Shown in pieces: positions 1-14,600 of a stretch of 64,000 nt of DNA; position 1 is the first letter of the stretch; each line of letters begins with the position of its first letter. This DNA is from Nilaparvata lugens (Eukaryota; Arthropoda; Insecta; Hemiptera; Delphacidae), in the NCBI RefSeq assembly GCF_014356525.2, contig NC_052516.1, positions 21,222,257 to 21,286,256 on the forward strand, in the 5' to 3' direction. A program made the translations under genes and the position numbers. The notes beneath the pieces were generated by a model. That model was not told the origin of the DNA. It made no database searches and was given only the letters and a program-made list of their open reading frames with translations.

Positions 1-27
1 CGATCATCTCTCTGAATAAGAGATGTC

Positions 28-383
28 CCGGTGGTGTCTTGATGGGAAGGATATTATTTTTTATCCTCTTCGGAGAATCGACATTTAATTGTTGAACCAC
101 CGCTGATTCATGAAGTTATATCACAATTCGTTATTCAAATTGCATTCAATCTTTATTCTCATTAATTGAATTTTAATCAATCATAATTGAATACTTTGTA
201 AAATTCGTTTAATAATCAGCAATACTGTCATTTAATGTAAATTGGTGTATAAGCCAGTATACATTATACTGGCTTATACACCAATTTACATTAAACTTAC
301 AGTAATTACTTTACTTAATTTACATTTTACATTACAGTATTGCTTACGTATGGTTACATACTCTTAAATAAAGATCTCTAATC
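28..383 (+). repeat. Dispersed LINE-like 3' tail, copy 1
   Basis: From CCCGGTGGTG through AAATAAAGATCTCTAATCT it aligns with 29319-29580 (CCCGGTCGTG ... AAATAAAGAAATTTAATCT). It ends in an A-rich AAATAAAG tail, suggesting the 3' end of a non-LTR element. It contains a fold-back not present in the other copy. Confidence 0.65.
231..295. repeat. Perfect hairpin, 31-bp arms
   Basis: 231-261 and 265-295 are exact reverse complements around CAT. The related repeat at 29510-29560 has only one arm, so the second arm is extra here. Confidence 0.95.
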
Positions 384-869
384 TGTGAAAATCCAATAGA
401 CTACAATATGCCGATTTTCAAAGCTTATCTTTGAGACCCTTTCTTTTGATTTCTAGATCTGTGCTGAGTCTGTATACCGAATTTGAATGTTATCTTCTAA
501 ATGAATTGATAAAATTCTATAAAACAACTATTCAAGTGTATATTGATTAAAGCCATCTCAGAACAGTATTTCAAGACTGCTGCTGAACCAGTAGGCCTAT
601 ATAGAATTTAAGCATTCTCTCACAATTAACCCATCAGGCAAATCAGTTAAAAAAACATAGTAAAACGCTTGAGAAACGCCGATTTTGGGATTATTTTTTT
701 ACATTAATTTGTCGAAGCTTTTCCAACAATAAAATTTCTAGTGCGAAGCTGATCGGGGAAGCGAATGGTTTCGTGGTTACGCTGATAAGCTTAATAATGT
801 AAGTTGAGCTCCATGCACTCCAGTTTTAAGGGAGACTACTTCAAGAGCCTTATTCCTCTAGATACCATT

Positions 870-1015
870 ACAGTTATTATGAGTTTAAAAACCGCTTCCC
901 TGTAGTTCGGAACCCACCTAAAGATGTCGTTTCATTCACCTCCAATCATCATCGTCCGTCTCATTACGGAAGCACAAGCCTGAAGCTCATGTAACCATCA
1001 TGCTCAGAAAAAAGG
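870..1015 (-). repeat. Dispersed repeat R4, second copy
   Basis: Reverse-complement relative of 25640-25815, keeping AACCGCTTCCCTGTAGTTCG then GAACCCACC and ACAAGCCTGAAGCTCATG. Confidence 0.5.
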
Positions 1016-1237
1016 TAAATAAAGAACCTGTGTCCTGTGTACCAAATTTTTTGAAGAATTTTTTGTCAATTAGTTTTTCTAGGCTGGAAAAATCCTACTT
1101 CACTTGGGGCGTATCGTCAGGTTCTTTCAAATCAGTCCTTAGCAATATCTATTCTTTAATGTTACTATAACTTAGTTCTTCGTATGCTTTGAACGTTTTT
1201 GGTTCAGTTGTTCAGTAGGTTCCGATGGCGAATGAGT

Positions 1238-1392
1238 AAGGCTAGTTACATACACATCGATTTTTGGACGTACGATTTTTTGCCGTCCTTAATCCTATTG
1301 GATTAAACTGATGATGTTTGTCAATCAAATTCCGGATAGAATTCATAAGCACTGCAAAATATTGTACGTCCAAAAATCGATGTAACTGGCTT
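1238..1392. mobile_element. MITE with short inverted repeats
   Basis: Left end GTTACATACACATCGATTTT...GGACGTACGAT and right end complementary to GTTACATCGATTTTTGGACG; they differ by a 6-nt insertion and a few changes. About 155 bp, no coding capacity. Confidence 0.7.
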
Positions 1393-1427
1393 AAGAGAGT
1401 GAAAGAATAACGCCTTTTCACTTTTGG

Positions 1428-1551
1428 GGCGTTTTCAGACTAGTCGGCAGGGCAGGAAGCTCTCCAATTGGCTGATTGAGTTGGCATTCGGGAATCAGCA
1501 TATAATACCCACCGGAGAGCTTCCTGCCCTGTCGACTAGTCTGAAAACGCC
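1428..1551. mobile_element. Small inverted-repeat element
   Basis: 38-bp arms (GGCGTTTTCAGACTAGTCGG...) at 1428-1465 and 1514-1551 with one mismatch, around a 48-bp centre. A MITE or fold-back remnant. Confidence 0.8.
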
Positions 1552-3540
1552 TTAAAAACGCTTCGTGTGGCTTGGTCCTTATTATCTATGTAGAAATTAT
1601 TCTTGTGATTTCTCACTCATCAAGGTAGCTTTCATTGATTGGAATCATGTTTTAATATTTGGTAGAATGGATGATATGTTCAATAAATATTTCAATTCAG
1701 ATTTCTCCACAATTGAAAAAATACATACATTTTATTTTGTCATATCCACAACCAACACAACTTCAGCTGCTGTGATGGACTGGACTGCAGTCCAGCCACA
1801 TTAGTTCTGTTTACAAGTCTAATAAATGTTGATGTGACAAAGATAACACTTTTTTTCAATTATTAATTTATAAGATAGAGCAAACAATATAATAGTCGGA
1901 AAAGAAAAAACATGCTATTGCCCAAAACCTCCTCTATTTCCTAATTTTGTCTCGAATCATACAAATATTATTATTATAAATAATACAGTACCGTAGATAA
2001 TAATCAATACTTCCCTTTCAACCATTACTGACTGGTTGATACGAACCTTACTATACAATATGCTCTCCAAATACTTCGAAAAAACAATATGTATCTTACA
2101 CTTGCCTCGCTACACGAATCATCCGAATATTATGTAAATTATCTCCATTTCAATTATGGAGAAATTCCACAATATCAACTCTTAATCAACAAATTCTAAA
2201 TATTTTTTGTATTTTATTCTTGATTTTCATTTCTCAATGAAAAATCTTGCAACAATAAAATGTGTCAGCGAACGGCCAATAGAAAATAAGATTCGTGAAC
2301 ACAATGTTATACCACGGTTACTGAATAGACGAATAAATTTACTCTTGAATCAACCTTCTTTCTCCTCATTGGTCGACAGCAATTTAAAGAATGTCCAATT
2401 TCGTTCAAAATCATGCCAATAGGTGCAGCACTTGTTGGATCACTAATTTACTATCTCTTAATCATGCTACCGTTTATAATCTAATTCAGAATCTGGCCAG
2501 TAGATGGCAGCACATGTTTTAATATCAAGGGGATGATAATTTTTGTAGTTTTTATTTTTCTAATGGTAATATTTCACTCTGCCCACTCTTTCCTGGTAGA
2601 TGGACAGTTGTTTGTGTTGTGTGTAATTATTCTAAACTCTGTCAATTGGTTGCAGCATCTTATAGGTGATGAATTTGGATATGATTGTAAATCTGTTTAC
2701 GTTTTTAATTTAATTATTAAGAATCTTCAATACTTTTGGTAAAAAGAGGAAATCTTGCGCTATCAAATTATCAGACAGAAATAAATGTGGTTTGATGATA
2801 ATTTTGGGAAAAAGAGAAAAAATTGCATCACCTGAGTTATGTGTTTCAAGTAGTTTATGTATGTTGTTTATGTTTGTAAAGTAGATTACATGCCAAAATA
2901 GAATATTATTCAATTCAAAGCTGTTTACGGTTTTCAATAAAATATCTCAAAAATAGTGCATATATTTATCAATAAGTAACCCATATTTTCTTCGTTGTAG
3001 AAATGAAAAATAATAAATTATATTTGTTGTAGGTTATTATGTATAATTTCACCTCTGCAATGCTCTCACTCTACCTACATCATCAGTATTTCTGTTCCTT
3101 TTAATACTCATCAATTACTCTATGAATTATTTTTAGAGATCTATTTATTACTCTCTCAACAGAAAATCTATACATTCATCAAGTTACCTTGAAACGTTTT
3201 TCATGCTCCATGCATATTATATGATATATTTTGGATCATATCGAATTTCTATTCCAAAGGAAGTCCTTGTGATACATCAATTTTTCTCTGAAATAAATTT
3301 TCCATATCGTATAAATATAAAATTCAGAATCCTCAAACTAATTAAGACTTTTCATAATAGTACAATAGATTTTTTCTGTTTCCAATCATCATATAAATAA
3401 AACTCATTGACAGACTCTAGATACCTACAGTTATCTCTGAAAAATCTGAGAATGGGTCAGTTTTTGAAATGGGGTTCAATAATATTAAAAGGTATCCAAA
3501 TTTTAATTTATGAGTGATTGGGATTTGTAATTTTTTTATC
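1552..3540. other. No supported gene
   Basis: AT-rich with scattered short open frames on both strands lacking splice context, family motifs or codon bias. Nothing recognisable apart from ordinary low-complexity A/T runs. Confidence 0.6.
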
Positions 3541-4020
3541 ATTCCATGGTAGTGATAAAATACGTTCGACCCCGTTACGGTCGGGGAGCATTGGTTGGGG
3601 AAGAGTAACTGGTGGAGGGTATCTGGAAACCTTGTGGGAAGGAGAGACACCTCTTCTCATGTTAAAAAATGAGAAATGAATAAATAGAATGGAAATGGAC
3701 ACTCACCAAGGTAAGAGCATGCAGGCTACCTGATCTGCACTCCGGATAGTGTATTTCAAAAGTAGATTGAAGCAATGAGTCTCTCTGTTTTAGACAGTTT
3801 TACTCTTGGGGAACACTTCTACTCATTAAATACTAATTACTCTTCAATTCTTTGGGGAATACTAGGCCTATACTCTTTGGATAAACATTTAAGTGGGTAG
3901 TCATCCAGAGCAGAGAGTGTGGCAACGCCGGGGCCCTACGCCTCCCTCATGGCTCGGCTCTAAACTCACGGGTAGAGAGTCCTGGGTGATTACCCAGCTT
4001 ATATCTGCGCGTAACTGTAT
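3541..4020. other. Unassigned GC-richer stretch
   Basis: GC-richer than its surroundings with short phrases such as CCCCGTTACGGTCGGGG. 3894-3912 and 3985-4002 are loosely complementary (GGGTAGTCATCC / GGTGATTACCC). No frame is convincing; probably repeat-derived. Confidence 0.35.
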
Positions 4021-4491
4021 TCTGGCTTCATGGAAAAAATTAGAGTCAATACCTTCATAATAATCCAATACAAGATCGTCACGCAGTGTGTCAAAGTGTT
4101 TCCACTTTCAATTTTTCCATAAGGAGTCCTTTGGAGCTGGAGCTACGGGCAACAGTATGTGTAAATTTTCAATTTATAAACTGCCAGAGGCAACATAAGT
4201 GAATTTCGTGTTTTAGAGGTTTTCAACTTTTACTTCAATTTGGAGTATTATAGACCTACAATTCTTTTTTCCAGGGTTTTAGATGGTACTCTCTAACTGG
4301 GACTTGAATCCAAGAATAAAGACGTTTGTGCTCAAACTACACCTAATAAAATTAATCAGTTTTCCAGAAACGCATGAAAGGGATAAGAATGAATAGGAAG
4401 AGCACGGTTTTGAATCTATGAAGTGAGAGATTGATTGATTGATAGAGAGATAGAGATACAAAGAGAATATACAAGAGAACATATTTTTTAT

Positions 4492-4801
4492 GCGTTTCCA
4501 CACTGAACAAAAAATGTTTGACAAACATGTTTGTTGAAAAAATTGGCAAAATTTTATTATGTTTGACAAACAATGTTTGCCTGTGGCCAGTGTGGACTCG
4601 TCACCAAAAAAAATATTTGTAAGTGGGAAGAACAGGTTCTATGTTTCACAGCTGTCAACTCTGAAAATGTTTGGAAAAACCGTAATTTTCTGTTTGAAAA
4701 ACAATGATTGTCCAAACTTTTTAAAATGTTTGTCTCTGAGCTCCTCAACAAACATGTTTGCTGAACATGTATGTCGAACATTTGTTCTGTGTGGACACGG
4801 C
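4492..4801. mobile_element. Inverted-repeat MITE with AACATGTTTG repeats
   Basis: Left end GCGTTTCCACACTGAACAAA and right end complementary to GCCGTGTCCACACAGAACAA. Both subterminal regions carry AACATGTTTGTTGA-type motifs in opposite orientation. About 310 bp, non-coding. Confidence 0.7.
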
Positions 4802-5454
4802 TTTTGCTTGATACCTACTTCATTATTCAGTACTATTCCAAGATTCGATGGAATGGATATTCTGATTTTCCTAATCAACTTAAAAAATAGAATATAATAT
4901 ATAGTTTAGAGATGTTTAACATCTATTCTAGGGTGTCTATTCTTCAAGCAAAATCCAAGTCTTTTTTAATATTAAAAATTTGACAAGTATGATAAAATAA
5001 TATTTTTTTGGAGACAACAGTTGAAACCCCATGCCTCCTCAACACATTAGGCTACAATGATTCTCAACATAGCCTCATAGAATTTTCAATAAAAAGAAAA
5101 AGAGAATTATGAAAAATACAGTTAATTATAACAAATTCTGAAATAGTAATCCTAATCCTTCTCACTTCTCTTATTTTTTTCCTTTTTCCAGCTTATTTTA
5201 AACTGATAAAATCACATCATTATCAAAACAATGACTCAATTTCTCTTAGCCTTTAGAAGGATCCAAATAATGGATATGATATTAAATAATTTTGTAAATA
5301 ATGAAAATCCAACAAACACTGAAAAGCAAAAACGTTTAATCTTCTGCTTGTTACAAGTACATAACTAATGACACACTTTAATATTATGACCTAAATGAGA
5401 GCTTTTTAAATAATTAAAATGATGACTGGTGATTTGATGAGTGTTGCTTTGAAT
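4802..5454. promoter_or_regulatory. 3' flank of the takeout-like gene
   Basis: Downstream of the takeout-like stop on the minus strand. An ATTAAA (plus-strand TTTAAT at 5377-5382) is a possible polyadenylation signal. Otherwise AT-rich with nothing recognised. Confidence 0.35.
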
Positions 5455-5609
5455 TCAAGATGGCGGATAGATGTTGTCGTAGGAGACAACGTTGTTGAGG
5501 TTGGAGACGAGGAGCGTGAAGACGTCTCCCATGGCTTTGCCGAGGGCGGGGCCCACATCCTGGGTCACCTCTTTCCAGTTCTCGTTCAGGAATTGGTTCA
5601 TGTTGTCAC
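5455..5609 (-). CDS. Takeout-like gene, terminal coding exon 6
   Basis: Encodes residues 199-249 (GDNMNQFLNENWKEVTQDVG ... NIYPPS) and the TGA stop at 5457-5455. The N-x-F-L-N-E-N-W-K motif and the following amphipathic helix are the typical C-terminus of takeout proteins. 155 nt, entered in phase 1. Confidence 0.93.
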
Positions 5610-8600
5610 CTGACAAATAATAAAAAAAAAATTGAATATGATGTCATCAACATCAGTGATCCCATTGATAGAATTACAAATATGTGGCAAACTCTCAGGA
5701 ATTTCTCGTTTAGTTATTATTGGTTCTTTTTTCCACCTTTGTATGATACAAAAAATATAATACATCGATATAAAGGAAGATATCGAGAATAAATTGAAAA
5801 AATGAAGGGGATTTGGTGTCACATGGGTTTGAAAATACTGTGTGTGATACAGTGTAGTCTATCAAACACACTAGTTTTATTATGAAAACCGAGGTTTTGA
5901 CATAAAAAGGGAATACATTGAATTCCCTGAAATTCCCATATATTGACTTAACATCAATAGTCAATGGAAGGATATGTTACCTACAAGGAAATATTTAGAA
6001 CACAATAATTCTTTAACCATTCAACTCTATCCGAGAGTTGAGAGATGAACATATCAAAATTCCTCACCCCTACCCTCTGTTGGGGGTATTTCACACAACA
6101 GACGGACGTATGCAGACAGAGAATGGAAAAATCCCTCTCCAGGCTACTTTCACCTGATGACGTCCGTGTAACTGCAATATGTTTGCTCACGTCTGCATGC
6201 AGACGTTTGGTTTCATTTTTCCTCTGTCTGTCTAACTGCATATGGTACGTCTGTCCTGTTGCTGGAATGTGTTGGCCTTGAGGGGAAGGGGTGGTTTAAA
6301 GCTAACATTCCATGGTAACATGATATGTTTTCCACATACCATATCTCGAAAACTATGCTTACTTAAATGACCATCCATACAAAATTAAAGCTTACAAGAC
6401 ATCCTACAAGTTACATTCGACATTTTTTAAATTGCATATAATAAATTTATAGCTTTCTATGTCAGTCCTCTTGAAAGTGTGGAGTTTTTGAGTAAAACAC
6501 TTTCGTTTCCAACTGTCTGCTCTTTTTGGTCTTAAAACTTTCTAAACATTGATAAAAAATCGTGCTTTATTATGAGCTCATAGAGCATTGAATTCTCTCC
6601 AATATGATGTATACCGTAATTATCTCCTACGACTGTTGCAGCAGTTTTAGTGTAGAGTGCAAAATCTTCAGATTAGAAAAAAAACATTGAAGAAGAAAGA
6701 ATACATCAGTTGACAGTGAAATTCGGAGGGGATGTTTGGAGCACAATTTTTGACTTTGCAGCTTTGTAGTTATAATAGGAGGTACCTGAACATATACAAC
6801 TTCCAATCCCTATCTCATGAGCCAAAAGGATGAGAGTAGTTCAAAAGTTGAGTTTCTTTTCATTTGTTCTCACACGCTTATTTATATCTTGGAAACGATG
6901 CGTTTAACCAACACAACCAACTATTATAAAAATGAAACTTAATTATTTCCCCCAAAAAGGATATTAGTATGGGAATGTTATTTTCTTGCTTATGATGATT
7001 GAGTGTTTGTCATAGATCTTGTCAAACAATGTGAATCAAGTAAATCACTTGAAAATGGCATTAATGTCTGAAACATGTTGTGACAAAATAATTAAAAGAG
7101 TATACTGAGATTTATATTTTCATTTATATTAAAAGTAGCCCTAAAGAAAAAAATCGATGTAAAGATAATCAAATAAATATCAAATATTCAAGTTTTTCCA
7201 GTTAAGGTTTTTATATATCCAATAGTTTTTAGATAGGCTATATCTGCACTTAGAAGTGTGGAATTGATGATGTGTGAAATAGAGGGAAAAAGTTTTGTTT
7301 CCGATTTTTTTGTAAAAAGATGTGAGTGCCATATTCAAATTTTACAGTGGAGTTTATAAACTCTAAGTAAATTATGTGTATAAGTTTATAAATGAATTTC
7401 AGCATTGAATAGGCCTACCCACTCTTTGGATGAATTCACTCACCAAGTGTCCTGTCTCCTCCGAAAAGGTTCTCCAGCTTGAAGTAAGCTCGGCCGTTGG
7501 ACAGTTTGAGGTCGGTGGTGGTGAAGTTGATGTACTCCTTTCCATTGTCCTTCTTGATCAGATTCCAGTTCATTTCAAAGTCCACCTTTACATCGGCTGC
7601 GAAATATCAGAGCAAATGTACCATATGAATAAAGAAAAAGTGGTAGCCAACATTAATTTGTGTTCATTCATATGGAGAAATACCTCAAAATCACTTACAA
7701 TACAACTATAATATATCAAACTTGAATTTTTAAAAACACTTATGGAGTGAAAATTCACTAACATTGATCTTTTAGACCTGTTGTGGGTTATCATCAGACT
7801 GCAGGAATCTACTCTACCGTAATTGACATTGTTCAACAACAACAGGTCGAAACGATCTTAACTATCAATGTAAGTGCATTTTCACTCCATAAGTGTTTTT
7901 AAAAATTCTAGTTTAATTTGAATAGTGAAAAAGTATGGATATGCAACAGTATTATATATCAGATGAACATTATTGGAAAATATTGATATTCCCCGTACAT
8001 GTATACTTCTCAAGGCCGGTTGCACAAGATTCTGTTAAATTTCAGTCATGATTAAATGCTATGAAGAGAACCGGAATCAGAGAAGGTTCTTCTGAAAAGA
8101 AGGCTTCTCTGATTGGTTCTCGTGACGTTTAATCACGGTTGAAATTTAACAGGCTTTTGTGCAACTGGGCTTTGGGCCCGTATTTTCAATAGCAGTTAAA
8201 ATTCATAATCTTATTTTGAACCATCAGCCGACTCAATAAAAAAATATAATAAATGTGACCATTGCTTGAGTTATTCCTAGATTGATTTAAACTTGCTTTG
8301 ACATGCTATTGAGCCTTAAACTGATAGTTGACAATCTAATTAAAATTCATATTTTCGTTTTCCAACATGTTTTAAAAATTTTAGATCTGTTTCATACCGA
8401 TACTTAACTTGATGATACAAGATGGGGCTGTCAAACGACACTATTTCACGTTTTAAAAAATTAAATTCACAGAAAAATTCAAGTCATACATTATATATTC
8501 CAACAAATTGTAAGAAAACAAATTGATATTTTGGTTTTATGCAGAAAAATTGTTACTTTTCGAATAGTACTCCAGTAAAAGGTGACCATTATTTTGTGCA

Positions 8601-11600
8601 ATAACACCAGAGGTGTTTAAACACCATGTCGAAACACTAGAGGTATTTCAGTGTGAGACTTGAACTTGTGAAAAATTATGATCGCCTCCTTACTGGAGTA
8701 ATATTTAAAAAGTAACCATTTTTCTGTATAGAAATAAAATCTCCATTCATGTTCTTACGATTTGTTGGAATATATTACTTGAAAATTATGTTATTGTAAT
8801 TTTTTCTAATAACTAAAGTAGTGCCGTTTGACTGACCCACCTTCTTATATTCAAACTATTCACGGTACTTTTTATTTTTATCTGTAATAATATTACAGAT
8901 CATTAAAATGATTAAAGGATAAGGCAAGCTATTCCTTTCCCACATTCAGATGAAATATCACAAATGAGAATTTGTTTACTTCACTATTTTACAATACAAT
9001 GTTGTAGAGCCGTTCCATGATGAAAACACAATATATTTGTGTTTTTATTTCATTATTTTACAATAAAATTTTAAGACCAAAAATGATCATACAACATAAT
9101 TTTCATTATAGATGGAATTAAATAGAGAATGCATTTATTCAAATGCTAATTAATATATAATTATTATTTAACGAAAATCCTAAATAAATGCTGCAAATCA
9201 CCCCGAAGACCTCTGCTACTGCAGACATTGACAACTTAGCCAAGTTGTCAATTGCTAGTCAGGAATGCTTGCCCTTACACCAAACTGACAATGCAGCATT
9301 TATTTAGGATTTTCGTTAAATAATAATTATATATTAATTAGCATTTGAATAAATACATTCTCTATTTAATTCCATCTGTAACTGGTTGGCCGCTGTAGCT
9401 TCGTATAAAATGAGCGCTGCTATCCAGAGATTGTCAGTTTGGTGTAAGGGCAAGCATTCCTGACTAGCAATTGGGAGTTACCGGGTTCGATTCCCGGGCT
9501 GGCAACTAATTTTTGGATAGTAGTTCTCATCGAATTTCCATCTAGCTGTTAACCCTGTTGTCAATGTCTGCAGTAGCAGAGGTCTTCGGGGTGATTTGCA
9601 GCATTTATTTAGGATTTTCGTTAAATAATAATCATATTCTCATTTATCTTATTTAGAACTTATTCATCTACTGCACTAGTAGGCTACCATACTGTGCAAT
9701 AACCAAAATCAAAATTATTTTCCTCACTTATGGTAATGTTGCATTTTCCTTCTCCCTTGATGGGCAGCACCAAGATTTTCCCGTTGACTGAGTAGTCTCC
9801 AATCATTTCCACACGCTCATGTGCGAATTTCCAAACTGCATTTCGCTTGGCTAAGTTAGTCCTGTAAGCATGAACATTCACATAGTAGTAAGGTTTAGTT
9901 ATTACTTTCAATATTAGTGCTATTCAATGAATGTTCAATAGTAATTTACACTCACTTGTACTGATTTATATATTAAATTCAATAAATTAATGAAATGTTG
10001 CTTACTGTAAAAATGTTCAAATATATTATATATTAGTGATATAATCCTCACTGACAAACGATAATACTGTATAACTTCTCTGAGATTATTATAAACTTAC
10101 ATCAGATATACAATTTATTGAATTGCTCGTTCAAATTCCGAATTAGAATAACATTTTTGTGGATAATTTTTCTGAATATCTTGTTTGAGAGAGCAAGTTT
10201 TATCAATATTTTAGGTGGATAATTATTATGTTCATTTAATGGGGATAAGTGGATAAATTATCTACAGTAAAAACGTTCAACATTTTGAAAACACTTAAGG
10301 TGAGCCTAACTCATTGAGAAACTATACTTAGCACTTAGTTCCCCTGGCATAGTGATTATGAACAGTCAACAAAAATGTATATTATTTGTAACAATTTATT
10401 GAATTGAACTTTTTATTATAAAAAATCACATACTTGTGAATAATTATTATGTTTAGTAGTCCCATAGGCCTACAATAGAAACATTCAATATTTTTATACA
10501 TGATTAACTTCTCTATTTATATTGTATAAATACAATGATGAATAAAACGCTATTTGGTTTGATTTCTTATAAATTTGTATGAATTATAAGTTAATTGGTT
10601 CAAATTAAATTCTATGTGAAAAATTATCGCACTCACATTCTTGAATGACAATCAATTCATGCTAGTTTTGCACATTATTAAGCTATTAATTCGATTATAT
10701 ATGCTGTATTTTATTTATTCATCTATTCACAAGAGTAGCAAAGCAAAGTTTTTACTCTGCAAAATTGAGTTGAATATTATACAATTTTCCCTTCTTGGGT
10801 GAATTCTCAATAAATTAATCAAATTTATCATATAACTGAGTTAATCAATATCAATTTATTCAATAATACTTTAGATTAGCATTGCCATGTAGGGTAGGCC
10901 TACAGTAGCCTACAAGATATAGGCGAGAAATCAACCTTGAAATATTTTATATTACTTTTGATAGAAAAACGTTAATCGCCTCTTGAATCTATTTATTTCA
11001 AAGTGTAATAGTTCTAGAAAAGCTGTTAAGGTGCATAACCTGTTTTCACTTGTAGATCTTGAAGTAAATAGAGGTATCAACATATAAATGCGTCATAAAA
11101 TCATTATAACAATTTTTAAAAGAACGTAGTTTCCTACTCTTATATATCAATATATCAATTATTGTGGTTATATTTTACAGCCTATAAGGCTTTATTTAGT
11201 TTATCTAGCCAATAATTATTATTACTATGAATGTTGCAGTAGATTATCATTCTATGCAACGTCTTTGACATTGGAGCAAATTTATTTATGTTGACAGGTT
11301 GCTGACATTTGATGAATGACAGTCTCTAGAGAACTGAATGTCAAGGATAAATTCTTCATTCCATCCAAATATTTACAATTAGTCAAAATGTTACATCACT
11401 AATCACTGGAATATGAATACAAAATCATAATACTTTGTTCCAATTTTAATACATAATATAGATCTGGTACCCCGTATGTTTTGTTTTATTTTCTTCAAGA
11501 CTGAAAAGCTGCGTTTACACCGGATTTAATAATACGAGTTATTCACAAAAAGCTATTAACTTGACTGAATCGTCAAAAATTTCTCGTGACAAAGGTTAAT

Positions 11601-14600
11601 AGCTCGTGCTTTTAACAGAAAATTCCTTGTTATTAACAAGATCTTGTTATCAATATAATTGATTTCCAAGCTTATCGACTAAAACGCAATTTATCATCAC
11701 TCAACAGAGGGATAACTTTGAATTTAAATAATGTGCATAATCAAATTTTTATAGAAATCGAGGGATAGATAGACGATTCTCCTGCTTTAGTCTACCTTTG
11801 AATTCAAATAATATGCATAATCAATTTTTTATAGACATCGTATATGATTGTCAATTTCCAAGTTCCAGCATAGATGATCTTAGATTAGAGAGAGAGCATG
11901 TTAATTCAAATTCAATGAAGATCTAGATCCACATAATGAAGTATTAATTCTGATTTCTAATCAATATAATTTAAAACTTTGTTGTAGTTCAGACACTGTG
12001 TTACTTGTAAATATTTGAAAAACACCTACTTTTCTTGGAGTATTGAGGAATGCATTTCACTCCTGAGGAGGAGCTTCATCCATGATGAGGTGTTGCGATG
12101 AGGAAAAGTAATTTCTCTAAGATTTTCTCAAATATTTACAAGTAACACAGTGTCTGAACTACAACAATGTTATTATATAGTGTTACCGTACGTCATGGAA
12201 AGCAACATCAATAATTCAAAACTTAAAAACGTCTAAACTCTTGAAATAAATATTACTTCTAAGTAGATAATTTTAAAGTAATATGATTTGAATTGAAGTA
12301 GATATTTTTGAATTAGGAACTCATAATATAATGAACTTAGCACCATAGAGTAAAGAAAACTATATTTCTTTCATCTGTGTTAGCACCTACGAGAATAAGT
12401 TCATTTGAAAACATAGTTCCTACCCAAGTTTTGTAAGTTCTTAAAGAGTTTCAACTGTTTAACATTGTATATAAATGATTTTTCAAAATGTTCATTACGA
12501 AATAAAAAGGATGGGCTGACATTAATGCAAAATTACAGCAGAAACCATAGAAATCTAAGGAAATACTCACTTTGAACTGAGGAACTTGGCATGCTTCATT
12601 CCGTACATTTTGATGTTTTTCAGTGTTAGTTCTAAGCCTACTTGGGCACTTCCTTGTTGTACCTTGAGCTCAGTGATGTCCATCGGGTCCATCCTTGGGA
12701 TTCCATACTTGGGCTCTCCTGTAATTATTAATTTATATAATATATAAATGAATAATATTAATAATATTAATAATATTTTAATGACTTATATTAAGTATAC
12801 AAGTAATTATCATAGAAAAAAGATAGCATAATAAGATATCCTATGGTATAGGCAGAGAAATAGTTATTTGTATATCTAGAGTGAAAAGTGCTGTTTTTTC
12901 TCCCTGAGGGAAAAGTTTGAAGCCCGAGGCGAAGCCGAGGGCAACAATTTTTTTGAGGGAGGAAAAACATTTTTCACTCGTGATATACACAACATTTTTC
13001 CTCCACCTACATTTTTATAAAAACTGCTAATAAAATAATTTTTAAAAACGTATGTGACCAAACAATGTGTTACAACATAATCTAAAAAGTAAACAGAAAC
13101 AGCTGGCTTATAATCACAGTTCTCCTCCGACAGCACTATCTGTCGGCTAAAGTTGTAACAACAATGACAGCCAAAACTACAGCCATAATGAAGTTCCCGT
13201 TTCTGAAAATTTGATTAGTTAATAAGTAATATTCGTTGGCTGATATTTTGAATAACATGGAATAAAAGAAAAAAAATATATACATTTTTTTTAGTATGGT
13301 GATATGAAGTTTGTAATAATAATTTCAGCATACAAACATAAATTTTATATATCGATCAAATGTCTGGTTGAGGTATTGAATTGAGTTGGTTTAATGACTA
13401 CTCTATATGCTTCCTCATCTGAGCTTAGACATTCTGACCTATTCCAAATGTACGTTTTTAAAATAGAGATGCTTCCCATGTTATTTAAATGGAGTCACTT
13501 TTACTCCATAGGGAGTTTTTCTGTTTTTTAGTACCGAGAGCGAAAAAGTGACACTCTGGTATCGTGTTTCAGGGAGTAAAGTAAGTACTTTTGACAGTAG
13601 GTGGAGGAAAACATATTTGTTTTATTCTATTATATCCTATAAAAATACAGCGTAAGGAGATACTGTGCCCATGGTATAGGGCCTACATGTTCAAATTTCA
13701 CTGTTAACTCAAGTCTTCGTAGTTGTTTTTCATGAAGCTATGTGATGCTGCTCTCACACTCTCACCCCAACAAAACAGTAATAGACAGTAGTCGACAGTA
13801 ATAGGCTTGAGTCAACAAAAAATTGGCTTGAAATTTGAAACATGAATGACCTGAAACATGGGATATCTACGCTACTTATGCTATCTCTCCTTTATGACAT
13901 TATCTATTCGTTCACTTTTGTAATAATAATCTTCTACTCATTATTAGTACTGACTCAACTTGATTAAATTTATTTATTTCCTCATTTAGAAATTTATTCA
14001 TCTTCTTATGAACGAGGAAAACACATAGAAATTCATGCTAGATTATGAAAAACTTGGAAAAAATTCAGTACAAAAATGGAACAATTTTCAATTTGTACTG
14101 CAGCCAAGTTGCACTCAAACGAAAGAAAAAAGTTAGTCGTCATTATAAGTTCTAGTATATCTGATAGATATTAATCCTTTCACATAAATTTAAGACTTAA
14201 TTACAAAATCCAGATTATTTTCAAATGTAGGTCAACTATTCTCAATGGTGTTGTTAAAAATGCATACAACAGAAATCAACAAAACCAGTTCAATTTTTGG
14301 AAAAGTTATAAATACGACATTAATGTACCTATTGCTATTCATTAAGAAGGTAAGGTATTGAAAATTATTTATATTTAACCAAAACATTCTTTCAAACTCG
14401 GGATATAATTAACTGCAATGAAAAGTCAAAGAAAAACCAAGAATTGAGAAGAACAGAATAAAATGAGAATAGCAAAACTATATCTAAGAATAAAACATTT
14501 ATTTTATGTTATTTATTCATATGGCTTTTATCGGCAGAGAGATCCTTTTGGATGTTCTGCCTTGCCGTATTACCCAATGTCATTCCCTATTTACACTCAA

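Noticed and set aside
3700..3760. Micro-exon on the minus strand ending CCTTG/GTGAGT
   Set aside because: It only resembles the donor of takeout exon 5; no matching acceptor-exon pair or frame was found.
5419..5613. Plus-strand open frame over the takeout-like terminal exon
   Set aside because: Antisense shadow of the real minus-strand exon. The same applies to 7430-7711.
9440..9494. Possible functional tRNA gene
   Set aside because: A and B boxes are present but no acceptor stem or anticodon arm closes, and the unit continues into a SINE body.
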